Positions 11,478-24,600 of a stretch of 64,000 nucleotides of DNA are shown piece by piece. How positions within the stretch are numbered: position 1 is the first letter of the stretch; every line of letters starts with the position of its first letter. The DNA comes from Cervus elaphus (Eukaryota; Chordata; Mammalia; Artiodactyla; Cervidae): NCBI RefSeq assembly GCF_910594005.1, contig NC_057828.1:12536235-12600234 (forward strand). The letters are read 5' to 3'. Under the pieces are notes generated by a model. That model ran no database searches and was not told the origin of the DNA. It worked only from the letters and a program-made list of their open reading frames with translations. The position numbers and the translations under genes are program-made.

Positions 11478-11945
11478 GCTATATTAGTTCCCTAGCTCTG
11501 TTGTAACAAATGACTACAAACAGGGAAGCTTAAAATACCAGAAATGTATTTTAAGAAGGCTAGGAGTCTGAAGTCAAGGTGTTAACAGGGCCATACTTTC
11601 TTTGAAACATGTAAAGGAGAATCCTTCTTTGCCTCTTATAGGTTCTGGTGCTTGCTGTCAATCATTGGCCTTCTTGGTGTGTAGATATATTATTCCAATT
11701 TCTGCCTCCTTTGTCACATGGATGCATGGATGTCTCCTCCTGTTTCTTCATATCATATTGTCTTCTTATAAGGATAGCAGTCATTTTGGAATAAGGGCCT
11801 ACCTACTCCAATGAGATCTTCTTAACTATTTACATCTACACTGATCCTATTTTCACATAAGCTTGTATTCTGAGATGCTTAGGGTTAGAATTTCAACATA
11901 TCTTTTGGAGGAAGGACTCAATTTAATTCATAACTATGAGGATGG
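11478..11945 (-). mobile_element. MaLR (MLT1-like) LTR, antisense
   Basis: About 460 bp with the reverse-complement MLT1 order: 'ctgttgtaacaaatgact', 'ctaggagtctgaagtcaagg', 'gagaatccttctttgcctct', 'cttcttataagga' and 'ggttagaatttcaacatat'. Strongly diverged and without internal viral sequence. Confidence 0.6.
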
Positions 11946-13365
11946 TTGGAAGCATGGGTTTAGTTGGACTGTTTACTTTTTCAGCACTCTCAGAGTAGCC
12001 AGACTTCTTACATCTGAGCTGGATTTCTCCAGAGTAAGTGGAGTAAGTATTCTAAGGGACAGGACGTGGAAAATGCCAGGCTCTCGAAGTCTGAGTTCAG
12101 ACTGGTGCTATATTTCACCCAGAGTCTATTGATCAAATTTGCTATTTCTCTAACTGATTCAAGGGAAAGGCAATTTCTAGTCAAAGACATAAGTGACAAA
12201 TAATGTAAAGACTTATTATTTTACTACAGATCTCAATTAATCTAACCCAAATTTTCATGCTTGGGTCCAAGATCACAGTGGTCTTATTCTTAATGGGCTA
12301 CCACAAATTACATGGACCAGTATTACTGAGCAAGGGAATGCTAAGAAGTGCTGATAGGAAGCCCCTAGAAATTTCAGAGATAGTACTTCTTATTCTATGA
12401 GGCATCAATTCAAATTACTCTTTATAAGTCGAATCAAGCAAATGATTGATGAGTCAACTCTTCTGACCACTGGGCAAGGTGCGTGAAGAATTCAGAATAA
12501 CTTTGTGCAGTGTTAGCTTCTAAATCAATGCAGTCCTCGCTGTGTTCTCTGGTGTAATCATCCCCTGCTTTGAATCTAGGCCATCAAAACCTATTGATTC
12601 TAAGTTCACTCTGATGGGAAACATAATATCCTTAAAGGAATCACTGGGCATGGTCATGGAAGTGGACACTACCTTCCTCTCCCTTGTTCTCTAAGAAAGT
12701 CATGGAGAAGATTCTAATATGATGGTTAAGGGAAAATATATTCACATCCTATATTAAATAACTCTAATCTCAAACACATTGCATCTCACTTGGCATGCTA
12801 TTCCATTATTCTACCAAGTCAGTTACTTTGTGTTGATATGCACATATTAATCTTTATAAATTCTGTGTGGTTATATTTTGTCATAAAAATGAGTTTGTTG
12901 GTCAGACGCACTATTATGTAGAATATGAAACAAGCAAGGTAACAGAGTGCAAGAAAATTGATATATAAAAATGTTCTTTGCCACATGAATATATATTGCT
13001 CCTGATTACTTTTGGTGATATAAATGGAAAAGAATCAATTTACTAGCTTAAGAGGTACATACCAGATGTCTGGGTTTATTGTGATTTGCTACTGCAAATA
13101 TACCCCATATGGAACTATGGTTGGAATTAGAATCAATTCCAGATTTAGGATATAATAATACACAGTCATTTTCCACAACCTTTTTGACTTTTGCACAGGC
13201 AAAAGGTGAAGAGATATGAAGTAAAACTTATTAATCCTGCATTTTAAAATCTTTGATTTTTGCATTAATTTCTGAACTCCCTTCAAAAATCTCTCAGGGA
13301 TACTGTAGTGCTTCCCCCCCTTCACCCTTTTGAATATAAGGGGATATAGATGAGATGATTTCAAT
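11946..13365. other. Single-copy AT-rich DNA
   Basis: No coding exon or recognisable element. A short C-run lies at about 13314-13321. Confidence 0.4.
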
Positions 13366-13468
13366 GGACATGAATTTGAGTAAACTCGGGGAAATGGTGA
13401 AGGACAGGAAAGTTTGGCGTGCTGCAGGGCATGGGGTCACAAAAAGTCAGACTTGAACAACAACAGAG
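13366..13468 (+). mobile_element. BovB 3'-end fragment, sense
   Basis: 'atggacatgaatttgagtaa' through 'gggtcacaaaaagtcagact' and 'gaacaacaacag' is the last ~100 bases of BovB. It could also be the tail of a truncated SINE. The segment before 'gtgctgcagggcatgg' favours BovB. Confidence 0.75.
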
Positions 13469-14558
13469 ATGAGAGACACTTCCAAGGACTTACTATTTGG
13501 TTCTTCCTTTCATGATATCACACTGTCCATCAGGATTCATTGCTAGAATTTTTCCAGTTTTTAAGTTAGACCATTTTTGATCGTATGGTCTGGAACTAAA
13601 GAAACACTCTTAGTAGTAGAATGGGTCATGGCCCTCACTGGATCATCTGGGAAGCGGGCTCAGAACAACATTCCATAAATCATGAAACTTCACATGTGAC
13701 TGGTGTTACAGTTTTTAGGAACTGGCATCAAAGTTACTTTTTAACTGAGTGGAGATTCAAAATATTTCCCTTTTCTTAATAACTAGTCACTCTATAAATC
13801 ACTACAGGTCCTACTGTAAGACACTTGAACAAAGATTCATTTTGGTTACATTACAGAGTCCTTCAAAGAAATTTTCTAGCCCCTCAGTCAAGAGGATGCA
13901 GGTACAAATTGACTTCAATTTGGCAATGGAATAAGAAAATAACAAATGCCTGTATAGTCAACTGAATCAATTCACCCCAACAGATCTAGAATATTTTTCT
14001 GTTTATGTACATGACATAGCACTAATATACCACCCTATGATATATGGACTCCATGACAAATCATACACAATAGTCTATTAATAGTACCCACCCCATCAAT
14101 GCCTCTTATTAGTAACCAAGTTCACTCCTCTTATTCCCTCAGACACCCAGTGCTCACATTGACCAAGCCAGCCAGGAGATACAGAAATCAGCTTGATACA
14201 GAATAAAGAGATTTGTTTCTCAGACTAAATAACATTGAATAATGAAATACAAAAATGCAAAATAATAATAATAATACCCAGCTCAGTTCTAAGAATTATC
14301 TTGACAACTACATTTTCCATTATAATTAAAACAACCTTTTGGTGATTCATTTATAGTTTATTCACAATGCTTTGACTATGTTAGTAAAGGTTGCATTATA
14401 TCATTTGTTTCATATTCTATATTGAGAAGTCTAATCAGGTAAAAATACATTTGTTTCATGTTATATACTGAGAAGTATTAAAAGATCTGTTTGATAGGAA
14501 TGCATACCACACAAAATACCAATATCATAGTTAGATATCCTGTCCTGGATATGATTTT
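13469..14558. other. Single-copy AT-rich DNA
   Basis: No gene supported. A short (ATA)n run lies at about 14262-14276. The TSD of the next L1 starts at 14559. Confidence 0.4.
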
Positions 14559-16013
14559 AAATTGCATAGGGGCAGCAAGATCTTTTTTGATTCAACTCCT
14601 AGAGTTATGAAAATAAAAACAAAAATAGATAAATAGGACCTAATTAAAACTTTTACACATCAAAGGAAACCATATGTGTTCATTTGTGTCCAACTCTTTA
14701 CAGCCTCATGGACTAGAGCCTGCCAGGATCCTCTGCCATGGAATTCTCCAGGCACGAATACTTAAGTGGGGTGCCATTTCCTACTCAAGGGCCTCTTTCC
14801 AATCCAGAGACCAAAACTGAGTCTCTTACATCTCCTGCATTGGCAGGCAGATTCTTTACCACTAGTGTCACCTGGGAAGCCCACAAGAAAACCATAGCTA
14901 AGATGAAAAGAAAATCTTCAGAATGGGAGAAAATGTCTGCAAATGAAACCACTAGCAAATAATTAATCTCCAAAATATACACAAAATAGACAAACAGCTC
15001 ATGCAGCTCAGTATCAAAAAAAAAAAGGGGGGGCAGAAATCGTAAATAGACATTTCTCCAAAGAAGACATACAGATGACCAACAAACACATGAAAATATA
15101 CTCAACATCACTAATTATTAGAGCAATGCAAATCTAAACTAAAATGAGGTATCACCTCATACCTGTCAGAATGGCCATCATCAGAAAAATCTACAAAGAA
15201 TAAATGCTGGAGAGTATGTGTAGAATAGGGAGGGAATCCTCCTACAATGTTGGTGGAAATGTAAATTGATACAGAATTGACACATTCTATATCAAGGTAA
15301 ATTGATACAGAACAATATGGAGTTTACTTTCTTAAAAAAAAAAAAAAAAAAAGTAAAAATAGAATTAATTACCAGCAATCTCACTCCTGGGCATATACCC
15401 AGAAAAAAAACATAGTTCAAAAACTTACATGCACCCCAATGTGCATCCCGGCACTCTTCACAGAAGCCAAGACATGAAAAAAACCTAAATGTCCATCAAC
15501 AAATGAAAGGATAAAGAAGATGTGGTAGATGTATACAATGGAATATTACTCAGCCAAAAAGTATATGAACAAAATTTTGTCATTTACAGAGACATGGATC
15601 TACCTAGAGACTGTCATACAGAGTGAAATAAGTCAGAAAGAGAAAAATATCTCATATTAATGCATATATATATATGGAATATAGAAAAATAGTCTGGATA
15701 ATGTTTTATGCAAATCAAAAATAGAGCCACAGAGAATAAATGAACTGATACAAAGAGGGAAAGAAGGAATGAATTAAGAGCTTGGGATTGACAAGATACA
15801 TATACAACTGACACTAAGTATAAAATAGATAATGAGAACCTACTGTTTAGCAGGAACTCTACTCAATACTTTGTGGTGACCTAAAATGGTAAGGAAATCC
15901 AAAAGAGAGAGGATATATGTAAACATATAGCTGATTCACTTTTCTGTGTAGCAGAAACCCAACATTTTACAGCAACTATACTCTAAGAAAAATATAAAAG
16001 ATAAATTGCATAG
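14559..16013 (+). mobile_element. Older L1, 5'-truncated, flanked by TSDs and split by a SINE
   Basis: ORF2 C-terminal sequence starts at about 14570 and the 3' end lies at about 16002. The 11-bp string 'aaattgcatag' at 14559-14569 and 16003-16013 flanks the element as a TSD. An antisense Bov-tA SINE (14675-14885) interrupts it. Further damage includes an A-run (15335-15351) and a local 36-bp tandem duplication, shown by 'gtaaattgatacagaa' at 15261 and at 15297. The ORF2 frame is destroyed. Confidence 0.85.
14675..14885 (-). mobile_element. Bov-tA-type SINE nested in L1, antisense
   Basis: Tail 'tgtgtccaactctttacag' comes first and the reverse tRNA-like head 'ttctttaccactagtgtcac' last. The octamer 'aaaccata' at 14667-14674 and 14889-14896 lies on both sides, and the L1 sequence is continuous once the SINE is removed. 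This orders the two insertions in time. Confidence 0.9.
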
Positions 16014-16239
16014 AGGATAATTGAACTTGACTATGTGGGATAGTTTCGAAATTGAATTTGAGAAGGAAATAAATGCATGGGGATGCATGTTTCTATGCAT
16101 AAATGTGTATATATATGAATGAGCAAAGGATAAACAGAGATAGACATCTCTAATTTAATTGATTTTAAAAAATTTAAATGTATACAAAATGGGAACTGCT
16201 GACCTAATGATAAAAACATGGAATATGGGCCTAAGCACT

Positions 16240-16360
16240 ATATAGTGCAAGTCACTCAGTGGTGTCCAACTCTTTGCGACCCCATGTACTGTACAGTCCA
16301 TGAAATTCTTTAGGCCAGAATATTGGAGTGGGCAGCTTTTCCCTTCTCCAGGGGAAGTAC
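16240..16360 (-). mobile_element. Bov-tA-type SINE fragment, antisense
   Basis: 'agtcactcagtggtgtccaa' to 'cccttctccaggggaag'; the tRNA-like half is missing. Confidence 0.82.
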
Positions 16361-19251
16361 TGTATGACTACTAACATATTGAGATTATCAGTTGATGAAG
16401 TGAATGAAGCCACAAAATAAATGGGGAAAATACAAAAGATGGAGATATTTTGGTTCTTTTTTTCCCCCAAGTGCCTGCTTCCAATAATCACTGTGGCCAA
16501 ATGATCCCATGCAGTTGCCTGGAATAATATTCATTCTAATTAAATCTCCTATTCAACTAAGCTAAATATGAACATGTGCCACTTATATATGGAGAGCAAC
16601 AAGTAATTTTTAGGAGGTAATTTAATCAATATTCCTAATTGTAATTGCTCAACATTATTTCTACACTTCTAGGGAACTCACAAATGTATTCTATTTCTTC
16701 TAACAGATCTCCAAAGAGAAGTGACAATTAATAAGACTTTGCCTCTGATTCTTAAATAAGTATTTTTAATCTTTGACTTGGTGAATTTTGTTAACTGCTA
16801 TGTCTAATTAACATGAAAGATTACAGCACTTTAAGTTAATACTGAGTAATCAAAATGTATTTACAGAGAAAGTATTAGTCTCTACAGAACTGAGTTTCAC
16901 AAAGGAACCTTCTTTTTTCTTTTATTAAATTATATTAATATAAGTTACATTAGTTTCAACAATCTTCACAATAGGAACACAGACAGAGCAGGAGGAAAAG
17001 CACTACTTCTGGCACTTTTGTATGGAGAAAGTGATTTGTTTATCTCATTAGTAAAATCAGCTGAGTGAAACCAAACTGGATGTGCCTGAAAGATTCTGTT
17101 GGTGCAATGCTCATGAATAGTACAATAGTACATATATGGCAGTGCAGTAGATGAAACATTTAAATATTTCACTTGTATGAGACTTTCTTAACGTGCCTTA
17201 AGAACTGTATAGATCTAAACTGCATCATTCATTTGGACCTCGTGAAATCCTTCCTAAGCTGTGAAACTGTATTAAAATACATTATAGATTCTACTGGGAA
17301 ACAAAAAAGACTGTGTCTGTGAAATAAAAAGTAATATCTTCATTAAACAAAGTGTCACAGGAAGATAAATCTTGAATATTTATGTATTTTGCAAATTTTA
17401 ACAATTTTATCTACTTTTCAAATAGTATTAGGTAACAGAATTGCTTTGTCTTCCATAATTAAATGGGATTTAATGTTTATATATATAGTTTTTATATTGA
17501 TGAAACTGCTATAAATTAGGATAAAGGTACTTATGTATTTATATACACATGTGTTTACATGTTTATATTATACATGTTGATATATGCATATGTGTTTGCA
17601 TATAGTAATTTAATTAATAGTTATATAATTTAAATTGTTTTGTAACTTTTACTTCTAGATAGGAATATCTTGTATTACAAAACTTCTAATGAATATAAGA
17701 AAAAACCAAAACTAATACCCTAATTGTTTTAATTTCTATAGGGACCATCCCCGAGATAACTGTGGAATCAAATTGCCTAAAGTCATAAATGTTGCCCAGG
17801 GGGGCAGAAGGTAGCATGGATGTGGGAGGGGTCAGGATATGATGTCTATCACAGTTATAACTATGATCATTATTAAATATCTATATATTATTTTTGAAAT
17901 GAAATAATTAAATTCCAGCAAAGCAACACAAGTCATCTTTACTGACATTAGGACAGGTGACAATGGATTCATGATTGTGAAACTTTGAGTATTTCTGAAA
18001 TAATTTAGAGACATGTTTTAAAAGTGGAGAAGACAACAAAAAGTGGTAAGACAACAATTATTGGATTTTAGATGAAATATTGGTTATGAGGTGATGATGA
18101 GTCATATAAGGGCTTAGGTTTATTCCAAAGCATGTATGTTGAAAATGCACAACTGACAAAAAGGGGTCACATTTAGAAATTGTCATACACAATAAAAAAA
18201 AAAGGCAGAGATTAACCACAGATTAGGAATAAAGTAGAGGTCCATGGATAAGTAAAGCCAAAGGAGAGATTCAAGGAGCACTGAAATAATATAAACATTT
18301 CTAGAAAAATTTAAAAAAATAGATACTACTTTTAGGAAGGGTCACATAAATTGGGGGAGTTTGGACATTTTCCCTGTAGAATGATAATGGTTGTGATTAT
18401 AACTCAGTATCTTATGTAGTTTTGTGACTGAAGTGTAGAGACAACAGATATGTAGAATGAGGTACAAAAGAAAAGAAAGAGTCTATAGAAATCTCACACC
18501 AAAATCTTGCTTTAGAGATAACCTGGGGATACATGATGCAGAAAACACAAAGGTGATGTGGGGAAAGTAACTGAATGTAAGGAAAGAGGGTTGAAAATGT
18601 GATCCTTGTCCAGAGTACTAGAAAAAAAACAGAACATTAAGGAAGTTTACATAGGAGAAATCAGATTGTTTCAACTGATAACTGAAACATCAATAGGAAA
18701 TGTGCTATTGGGTTATTTTCAGAATATAAGATAAACATTAGGAAATTCATATAACAGCAAGATTTAAGAAACAGGGGTAGATATCAGGGTTTTGATCTGA
18801 GGGCTCAGCATCTAGCAAAGACATTGTTGAAAAACTAATATTGTACACTAGATAATACATATATATACAAATAGACATCTAGTTACATAATGTCAGCTAT
18901 AGAACACACAACCAAAAAAATAAACCCATTTGTTAGAACTAAGTTGCCAGAACAAAACTGAAAGGTAAGGTTTTGCTCTTTCTAGCCCAAATTCTTCCTG
19001 TCTATAATCTATTTCCCGCAACATCAAAGTCTCACAGTCTGAAGACAGGATTAGGATAGGCTGAGCCAGGAGGCCCACAGGGAACGCCTTAGGATGAATA
19101 AGAGAGTAGCATCTGCTCTTCTATCAAGTTAGAGAGCATGAACTTGCAGTGAGCCAGCTTTTAAAAGTTCTCTTTGTTCTTGTTATTTGTTTGTAACTTG
19201 AGATCTGGGTTGGCAGGCCAGATGCATGTTTATTTACTTACTTTGAAATTA
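16361..19251. other. Long AT-rich single-copy stretch
   Basis: About 2.9 kb without a supportable gene. Long AT/TATA-rich patches lie around 17450-17640. None of the minus-strand frames here (for example 16966-17172) has a recognisable motif, and each is open for only 60-80 codons. Confidence 0.4.
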
Positions 19252-19916
19252 ATTACTTTATTTTAATTGGAGGATAATCATTTTACAATATTGTGGTGGG
19301 TTTTGCCATACATTGGCATGAATCAGCCACAGGTACACATGTGTCCTCTCATCCTGAACCCCCACCACCTCCCTCCCCACCCCACCCCTCTGGGTTGTCC
19401 CAATGCACCAGCTTTGAGTGCACTGCTTCATGCATTGAACTTGCACTGGTCATCTATTATATGTATGTTAATATACATGTTTCAGTTTTATCCTCTCAGA
19501 TCATCCTTCCCTCACCTTCTGCTACAGAGTCCAAAAGTCTGTTCTTTACATCTGTGTCTCTTTTGCTGTCTTGCATATAGGGTCATCACTACCATCTTTT
19601 TAAATGCCATATATACACATTAATATACAAGATTGGTGTTTCTCTTTCTGACTTACTTCATTCTATATAATAGGCTCCAGTTCCATCGACCTCATTAGAA
19701 CTGACTCAAATGCATTCTTTTTTATAGCTGAGTAATATTCCATTCTGTATACATACCACAACTTTCTTATCCATTCATCTGCCAATGGACTTCTAGGTTG
19801 CTTCCATGTCCTGGCTATTGTAGACAGTGCTGCAGTGAACACTGGGATACATGTGTCTCTTTCAATTCTGGGTTTCTTCGGTGTGTATGCCCAGCAGTGG
19901 GATTGCTGGATCATCA

Positions 19917-20879
19917 GTTCAGTTCAGTTCAGTCACTCAGTCGTGTCCGACTCTTTGTGACCCCATGAACTGCAGCACGCCAGGCCTCCCTGTCTATCTC
20001 CTGGAGTTCACCCAAACCCATGTCCATTGAGTTGGTGATGCCATCCAACCATCTCATCCTCTGTCATCCCCTTCTCCTCCTGCACTCAATCTGTCCAGAC
20101 ATCAGGGTCTTTTCCAATGAGTCAGCCCTTTGCATCAGGTGGCCAAAGTATTGGAATTTCAGCTTCAACATCAGTCCTTCCAATGAAGATTCAGGACTGA
20201 TTTCCTTTAGGATGGACTGGTTGGATCTCCTTGCAGCCCAAGGGACTCCCAAGAGTCTTCTCCAACACCGCAGTTCAAAAGCATCAATTCTTCAGCGCTC
20301 AGCTTTCTTAGTCCAACTTTCACATCCATACATCACCACTGGAAAAACCATAGCCTTGACTAGATGGACCTTTTTTGACAAAGTGATGTCTCTGCTTTTT
20401 AATATGCTCTCTAGGTTGGTCATAACTTTCCTTCCAAGGAGTAAATGTCTTTTAATTTCATGGCTGCAATCACCACCTGCAGTGATCTTGGAGCCCAGAA
20501 AAATAAAGTCAGCCACTGTTTCTAGTTTCCCCATCTATTTGCCATGAAGTGATGGGACCAGATGCCATGATCTTAGTTTTCTGAATGTTGAGCTTTAAGC
20601 CAAGTTTTTCACTCTCCTTTTTCACCTTCCTCAAGAGGCTTAGTTCTTCTTCACTTTCTGCAATAAGGATGGTGTCATCTGCATATCTGAGGTTATTGAT
20701 ATTTCTCCCAGCAATCTTGATTTCAGCCTGTGCTTCCTCCAGCCCAGAGTTTCTCATGATGTACTCTTCATAGAAGTTAAATAAGCAGGGTGACAATATA
20801 TAGCCTTGATGTACTCCTTTTCCTATTTGGAATCAGTCTGTTGTTCCATGTCCAGTTCTAACTGTTGCTTCCTGACCTG
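19917..20879 (-). mobile_element. BovB LINE 3' portion nested in L1, antisense
   Basis: The plus strand starts with three 'cagtt' units (the BovB 3' tail) and runs up to 'gcttcctgacctgca', inside the RT domain. The flanking L1 resumes with at most a 3-bp overlap ('cat'), so there is no convincing TSD. It contains the YADD-bearing frame at 20509-20796. Confidence 0.9.
20509..20796 (-). pseudogene. BovB reverse-transcriptase fragment (YADD motif)
   Basis: Ninety-five codons beginning at MSPCLFNFYEEYIM, which includes the SPCLFN element of the RT palm. The catalytic YADD follows near residue 39, then the GLKLNIQKTKIM segment and the start of the connection region. In the family this protein reverse-transcribes BovB RNA at the insertion site. 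The copy is 5'-truncated, lacks the endonuclease and goes out of frame before the C-terminus, so it is not functional. Confidence 0.88.
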
Positions 20880-20992
20880 CATATGGCAGTTCTATTTCCA
20901 GATTTTTAAGGAATCTCCACACTGTTCTCCATAGTGGCTGTAACAGATTGCAATCCTAGCAACAGTGTATGCTTAAAAACTAAGATAGGGAG

Positions 20993-21150
20993 GCTTCCTT
21001 GGTCCAGTAGCTAAAACCCCACACTCTTGCTGGGGACCCAATTTGATCCCTGGTCTGGAAGCTAGATCCTACATACTTCAAGTAAAAGATCTCACATGAT
21101 GCAACTAAGAAACAATACAGCCAAATAAATAAATATTTTAAAAAATAATA
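20993..21150 (+). mobile_element. CHR-type tRNA-Glu SINE, sense
   Basis: 'ggcttccttggtccagtagc' is the tRNA-Glu-like head. 'tgatccctggtctggaagct' covers the B-box region. The body 'agatctcacatgatgcaact' and the 'ccaaataaataaatattt' tail are typical of cetartiodactyl CHR SINEs rather than of Bov-tA. Confidence 0.75.
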
Positions 21151-21370
21151 ATAAACACTTAAGGGAGGGTATTTCTGGAAAAATGCAGTAGTGCTAGTAA
21201 CAGTTTTAGGTTTTTCCGATTACCACACTAAAATAGGCAAACAATTAGGTCGCAAAATCAAAACCTCTTGGACAGCATTTATAATAACCATTAATATCCA
21301 GGAGACCAGTGTAATATTCATGTTAGTTTGGCAAAAGCAGACAGAAATGATGGGATATCTGATGAGAATT

Positions 21371-21669
21371 GTTGTTGTTATTCAGCCACTAAGTCAGTCT
21401 GACTCCTTCTGATCCCATGGACTGCAGCACACCGGGCTTCCCTGTCTTTCGCTATCTCCTGGAGTTTGTTCAAACTCATGTTCACTGAGTCAGTGATACC
21501 ATTCAGCTATTTCATCTTCTTTCACCCCTTCTCTTGCTCTCAATCTTTCCTAGCATCAAGGCCTTTTCCAATGAGTTGACTCTTCACATCAGGTGGCCAA
21601 AGTATTGGAGCTTCAGCATCAGTCCTTCCAATGAATATTTAGGGTTGATTTCCTGTAAGATTGACTGGT
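21371..21669 (-). mobile_element. BovB 3'-end fragment, antisense
   Basis: The plus strand starts with a GTT repeat and 'attcagccactaagtcagtc' and runs to 'aagattgactggt', covering the 3' UTR and the last codons. A 14-bp direct repeat, 'aataggcaaacaat', at 21232-21245 and 21672-21685 encloses this fragment together with about 125 bp of non-BovB sequence on its 3' side. Confidence 0.85.
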
Positions 21670-21689
21670 AGAATAGGCAAACAATAAAA

Positions 21690-24600
21690 TAGCTAAAAGA
21701 TAATCACAGGAAGGAACTATGGTCCCAAGGAAAATAGTCTGAAATCAGAAGACACTTTGCCTGGTCTGATAGTAGAGAGTAGAGTTTAGTGCATTTGCAG
21801 TGAGAACTCATGAGCTGGAGTGTTCTAGCTGTCATGAACTTTCAGGGCTCAGACCTCCCATCTGCAAGTGGGCCTCAGAGAAGAAAATAAAACTTCTGTG
21901 ATGGAAATAAAATTGTGTCTCATAGAGGAAATAGAGTCATTTTTTTTTAAATAGTCCAGATAAAAGTGATAAAGAGATGCTTTCACATCTCAGAAAGAAA
22001 TTTACCTAAGAATGAGTGACTAAATTCATACAAGAATGAGAAACCTAAGAGCATCAAGGTCAAATCCATTTGAAAAATTAGTAAAATAAAACAAGAATAA
22101 GAAAAATAACATCTCTACAAAGAACTTGTGTTTGAAAAACATACTCAAAGAGAGGAATAATTTTGAAATAAAATATTAAATTACTCAAGATATACCAAAG
22201 CTTTCTCAGAATTGTATCCTATCAATTATATACTTTTATTTTGATTAAGTGAATGAGATAAAACTCAACATGATAAACGAAGTTTCAATACTTCTTTATA
22301 TCTCATCTTGAAAAAGTACTGATAATTAGTGGGTAACGCTTAATATGCTAATCTCATTTTGTCTGCCTGCCTTTTTTGTTGGTAGCTAAGAGTATTGAGA
22401 TACTGAGTTAAATCTCCATATTACAGTGAGAATAGTAGATACTTCTTTTTCTGTGTCTGATATTAATTTTAATTTTGTATATGACACAGAGACATGACAA
22501 CCTTATAGTAGGTCCAAACAACATTTAAATTATTTGTTATATTACAGAAGTACAAAGGTAGTTAAATGCCCCAAAGTTAAGAATCAAGAAGGAGAATGAG
22601 CAGGAAATTATTTCACTGTTTTTTTTTTATTTTTATTTTTTTAAATACAACAAGCAGCATTTCTATATGAGCCTGAAGTATTACTGCATATTAGCAAGTG
22701 ACATCTCATCTTTAAAGAGGAAGATTTACACTAAGCTAGAAATATTTTTCTTGTAATAAAACTTGTAATTGCTTAAATAAGTTACAAAATGCAATTCTAA
22801 GCCTTACATGGTATCAAAGCATTGTGCTGGCTTGAAAATAATTGTCATAAAATTAGGTTTTGGAAGTAGAATTTATATGATGATGTCTATCACTTTTAAG
22901 AGTATCCTGTATCTTCTGTCCTCAAAATTAAATATTTTTTAATTGCATTGTCACTGTATTTTCTCACCAGTAAAATAAAGCTCTTCGCTTTTATGAGGAT
23001 TTTCCTCCTCTCATTAGTAAGTACTTTGTTTATCTCTTAAGATAATAAACAGATATGCATCATTTCCTCTATCTTTGAAATGTTTTAATGACAAAGTTAG
23101 TGCACACTGCAGAAGTTATATATATAATTTCATATGTGTATGTATTATACCTATATATATACATATACATATAATATGTGTGTGTGTGTGTATGCCATGA
23201 CTACAATGGAAAGGTTTATTTTGACTTTACTTTTGTGTAATTTAAGAATGACTTCATAAAGATGATTCACCTAAACACACAGGAAAGCACTGGGATATCT
23301 GAGTCACTAAAAATGAATTATGATTATTTATCATGTGAATATAGTAATTTCCCTAAAGAGTGGAACATAGTTTGAATAGTTTTCCATGCTTCCAAAATTC
23401 TCCAGAATGGTTGCAGAAAGTGTATCTCTGAAGAACAGAGGAAATATACCTCATCTTGTAGAATGACAAAGGAAAGAAAAATCAGTGCCTACCCTGCTGA
23501 TTTTCTCATTCTGGCTCTGGAGCAAACAACCACAGGAACAAAGAAATTGCATGGTTTGACAATTTAGCAGGCCTGATTCATCAATAAACACGTTGACAAA
23601 AGGATAACTGCAGATTTTTTAACTCAGTCATAGGCAGTGATTTTCTTCCCTTCAGAAAATCTGAGATATCAAAGAAAGCAGCATCTGTCTACTTTTAGAA
23701 AACACTGCTATGATCGTCTCTCTGACTGAACCCACAGGACAAAAATATTTGCAAACATATTTTGTAAAGTTTTTGGAAAATGGGTCAACTATCTGAATGA
23801 CATAGGAGATGGTTAAATTATTACTTTCACCAAATAATGTATATTCATATTTCTAAGTATGCTTAAGATGTAAATTCATGATAGTTTTATCCTTTCTGAG
23901 TATTTTCTTCGCAATAACCTTCACGATATACTTCACGATAACTTCACAATAATTTTGGATACATTAGTGCTAACCAACTGCTTTTTGGAATATGTTTGTT
24001 CTGTGAGTTCATTTGGAGAGAAAATCATAGCGGTGCTTTATAAATTTGTCTTTTTCATTTGTCTTTTCTTTTCTTGTAGATTCTCCTGATCCATTTGCTC
24101 ATCATGTCTAAACTGTTGAGAATTTCACTGTGACTTCAAAGCATATACTTTCTCATTTGCAACCCATATATTTCAATAAAAAGTATTGGTTATATATAAT
24201 TTGGGTATAAATCCTCCTTTACAGGTTCACACCTCTTGCTCAGGCACAATTACTAACAGTGCCATGTTTCATTCGGAAAGTATCCCAGTTTTATCGGTAA
24301 ATTATATGGTTACCCTCATTCAAAATCAAGTATGCCACTCACAGACTAGATTTCTGAAATTCCGCCACATTTTTTCCAAGTGCAAGATATACAATTATAT
24401 TCAGTAGTTTGATTGGGTTTTTCTTTTGTATATTGCATTATATATAAGAGAAATACTCAAATCATTCTGATTTTAAAGTATTTTCCCATTCTCCAGTATT
24501 TGTTGGTGGTTACTCAATAAAACTAGACTAAGCTTCCACATATTTAAAGGACTGTTTACTCACTAAATAATCCTTAAGTCTTTCCTTATTTATAGCTTTG

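Larger units (their letters stand above)
19252..20971 (-). mobile_element. L1_BT-type LINE 3' part, antisense, split by BovB
   Basis: Read on the minus strand it has ORF2 C-terminal codons (20880-20971 and 19660-19915), then the 3' UTR with its polypurine tract (C-rich on the plus strand at 19360-19392), then the terminus near 19255. An antisense BovB (19917-20879) separates the two L1 parts, which join cleanly at the Tyr-Asp-Pro-Ala codons. The frame 19663-19914 retains a decayed ORF2 end. Confidence 0.87.

Noticed and set aside
20020..20547. A 175-codon plus-strand open frame
   Set aside because: It is the antisense shadow of the minus-strand BovB polyprotein; similar shadows occur in the other BovB copies (for example 37866-38291 and 48471-48923).
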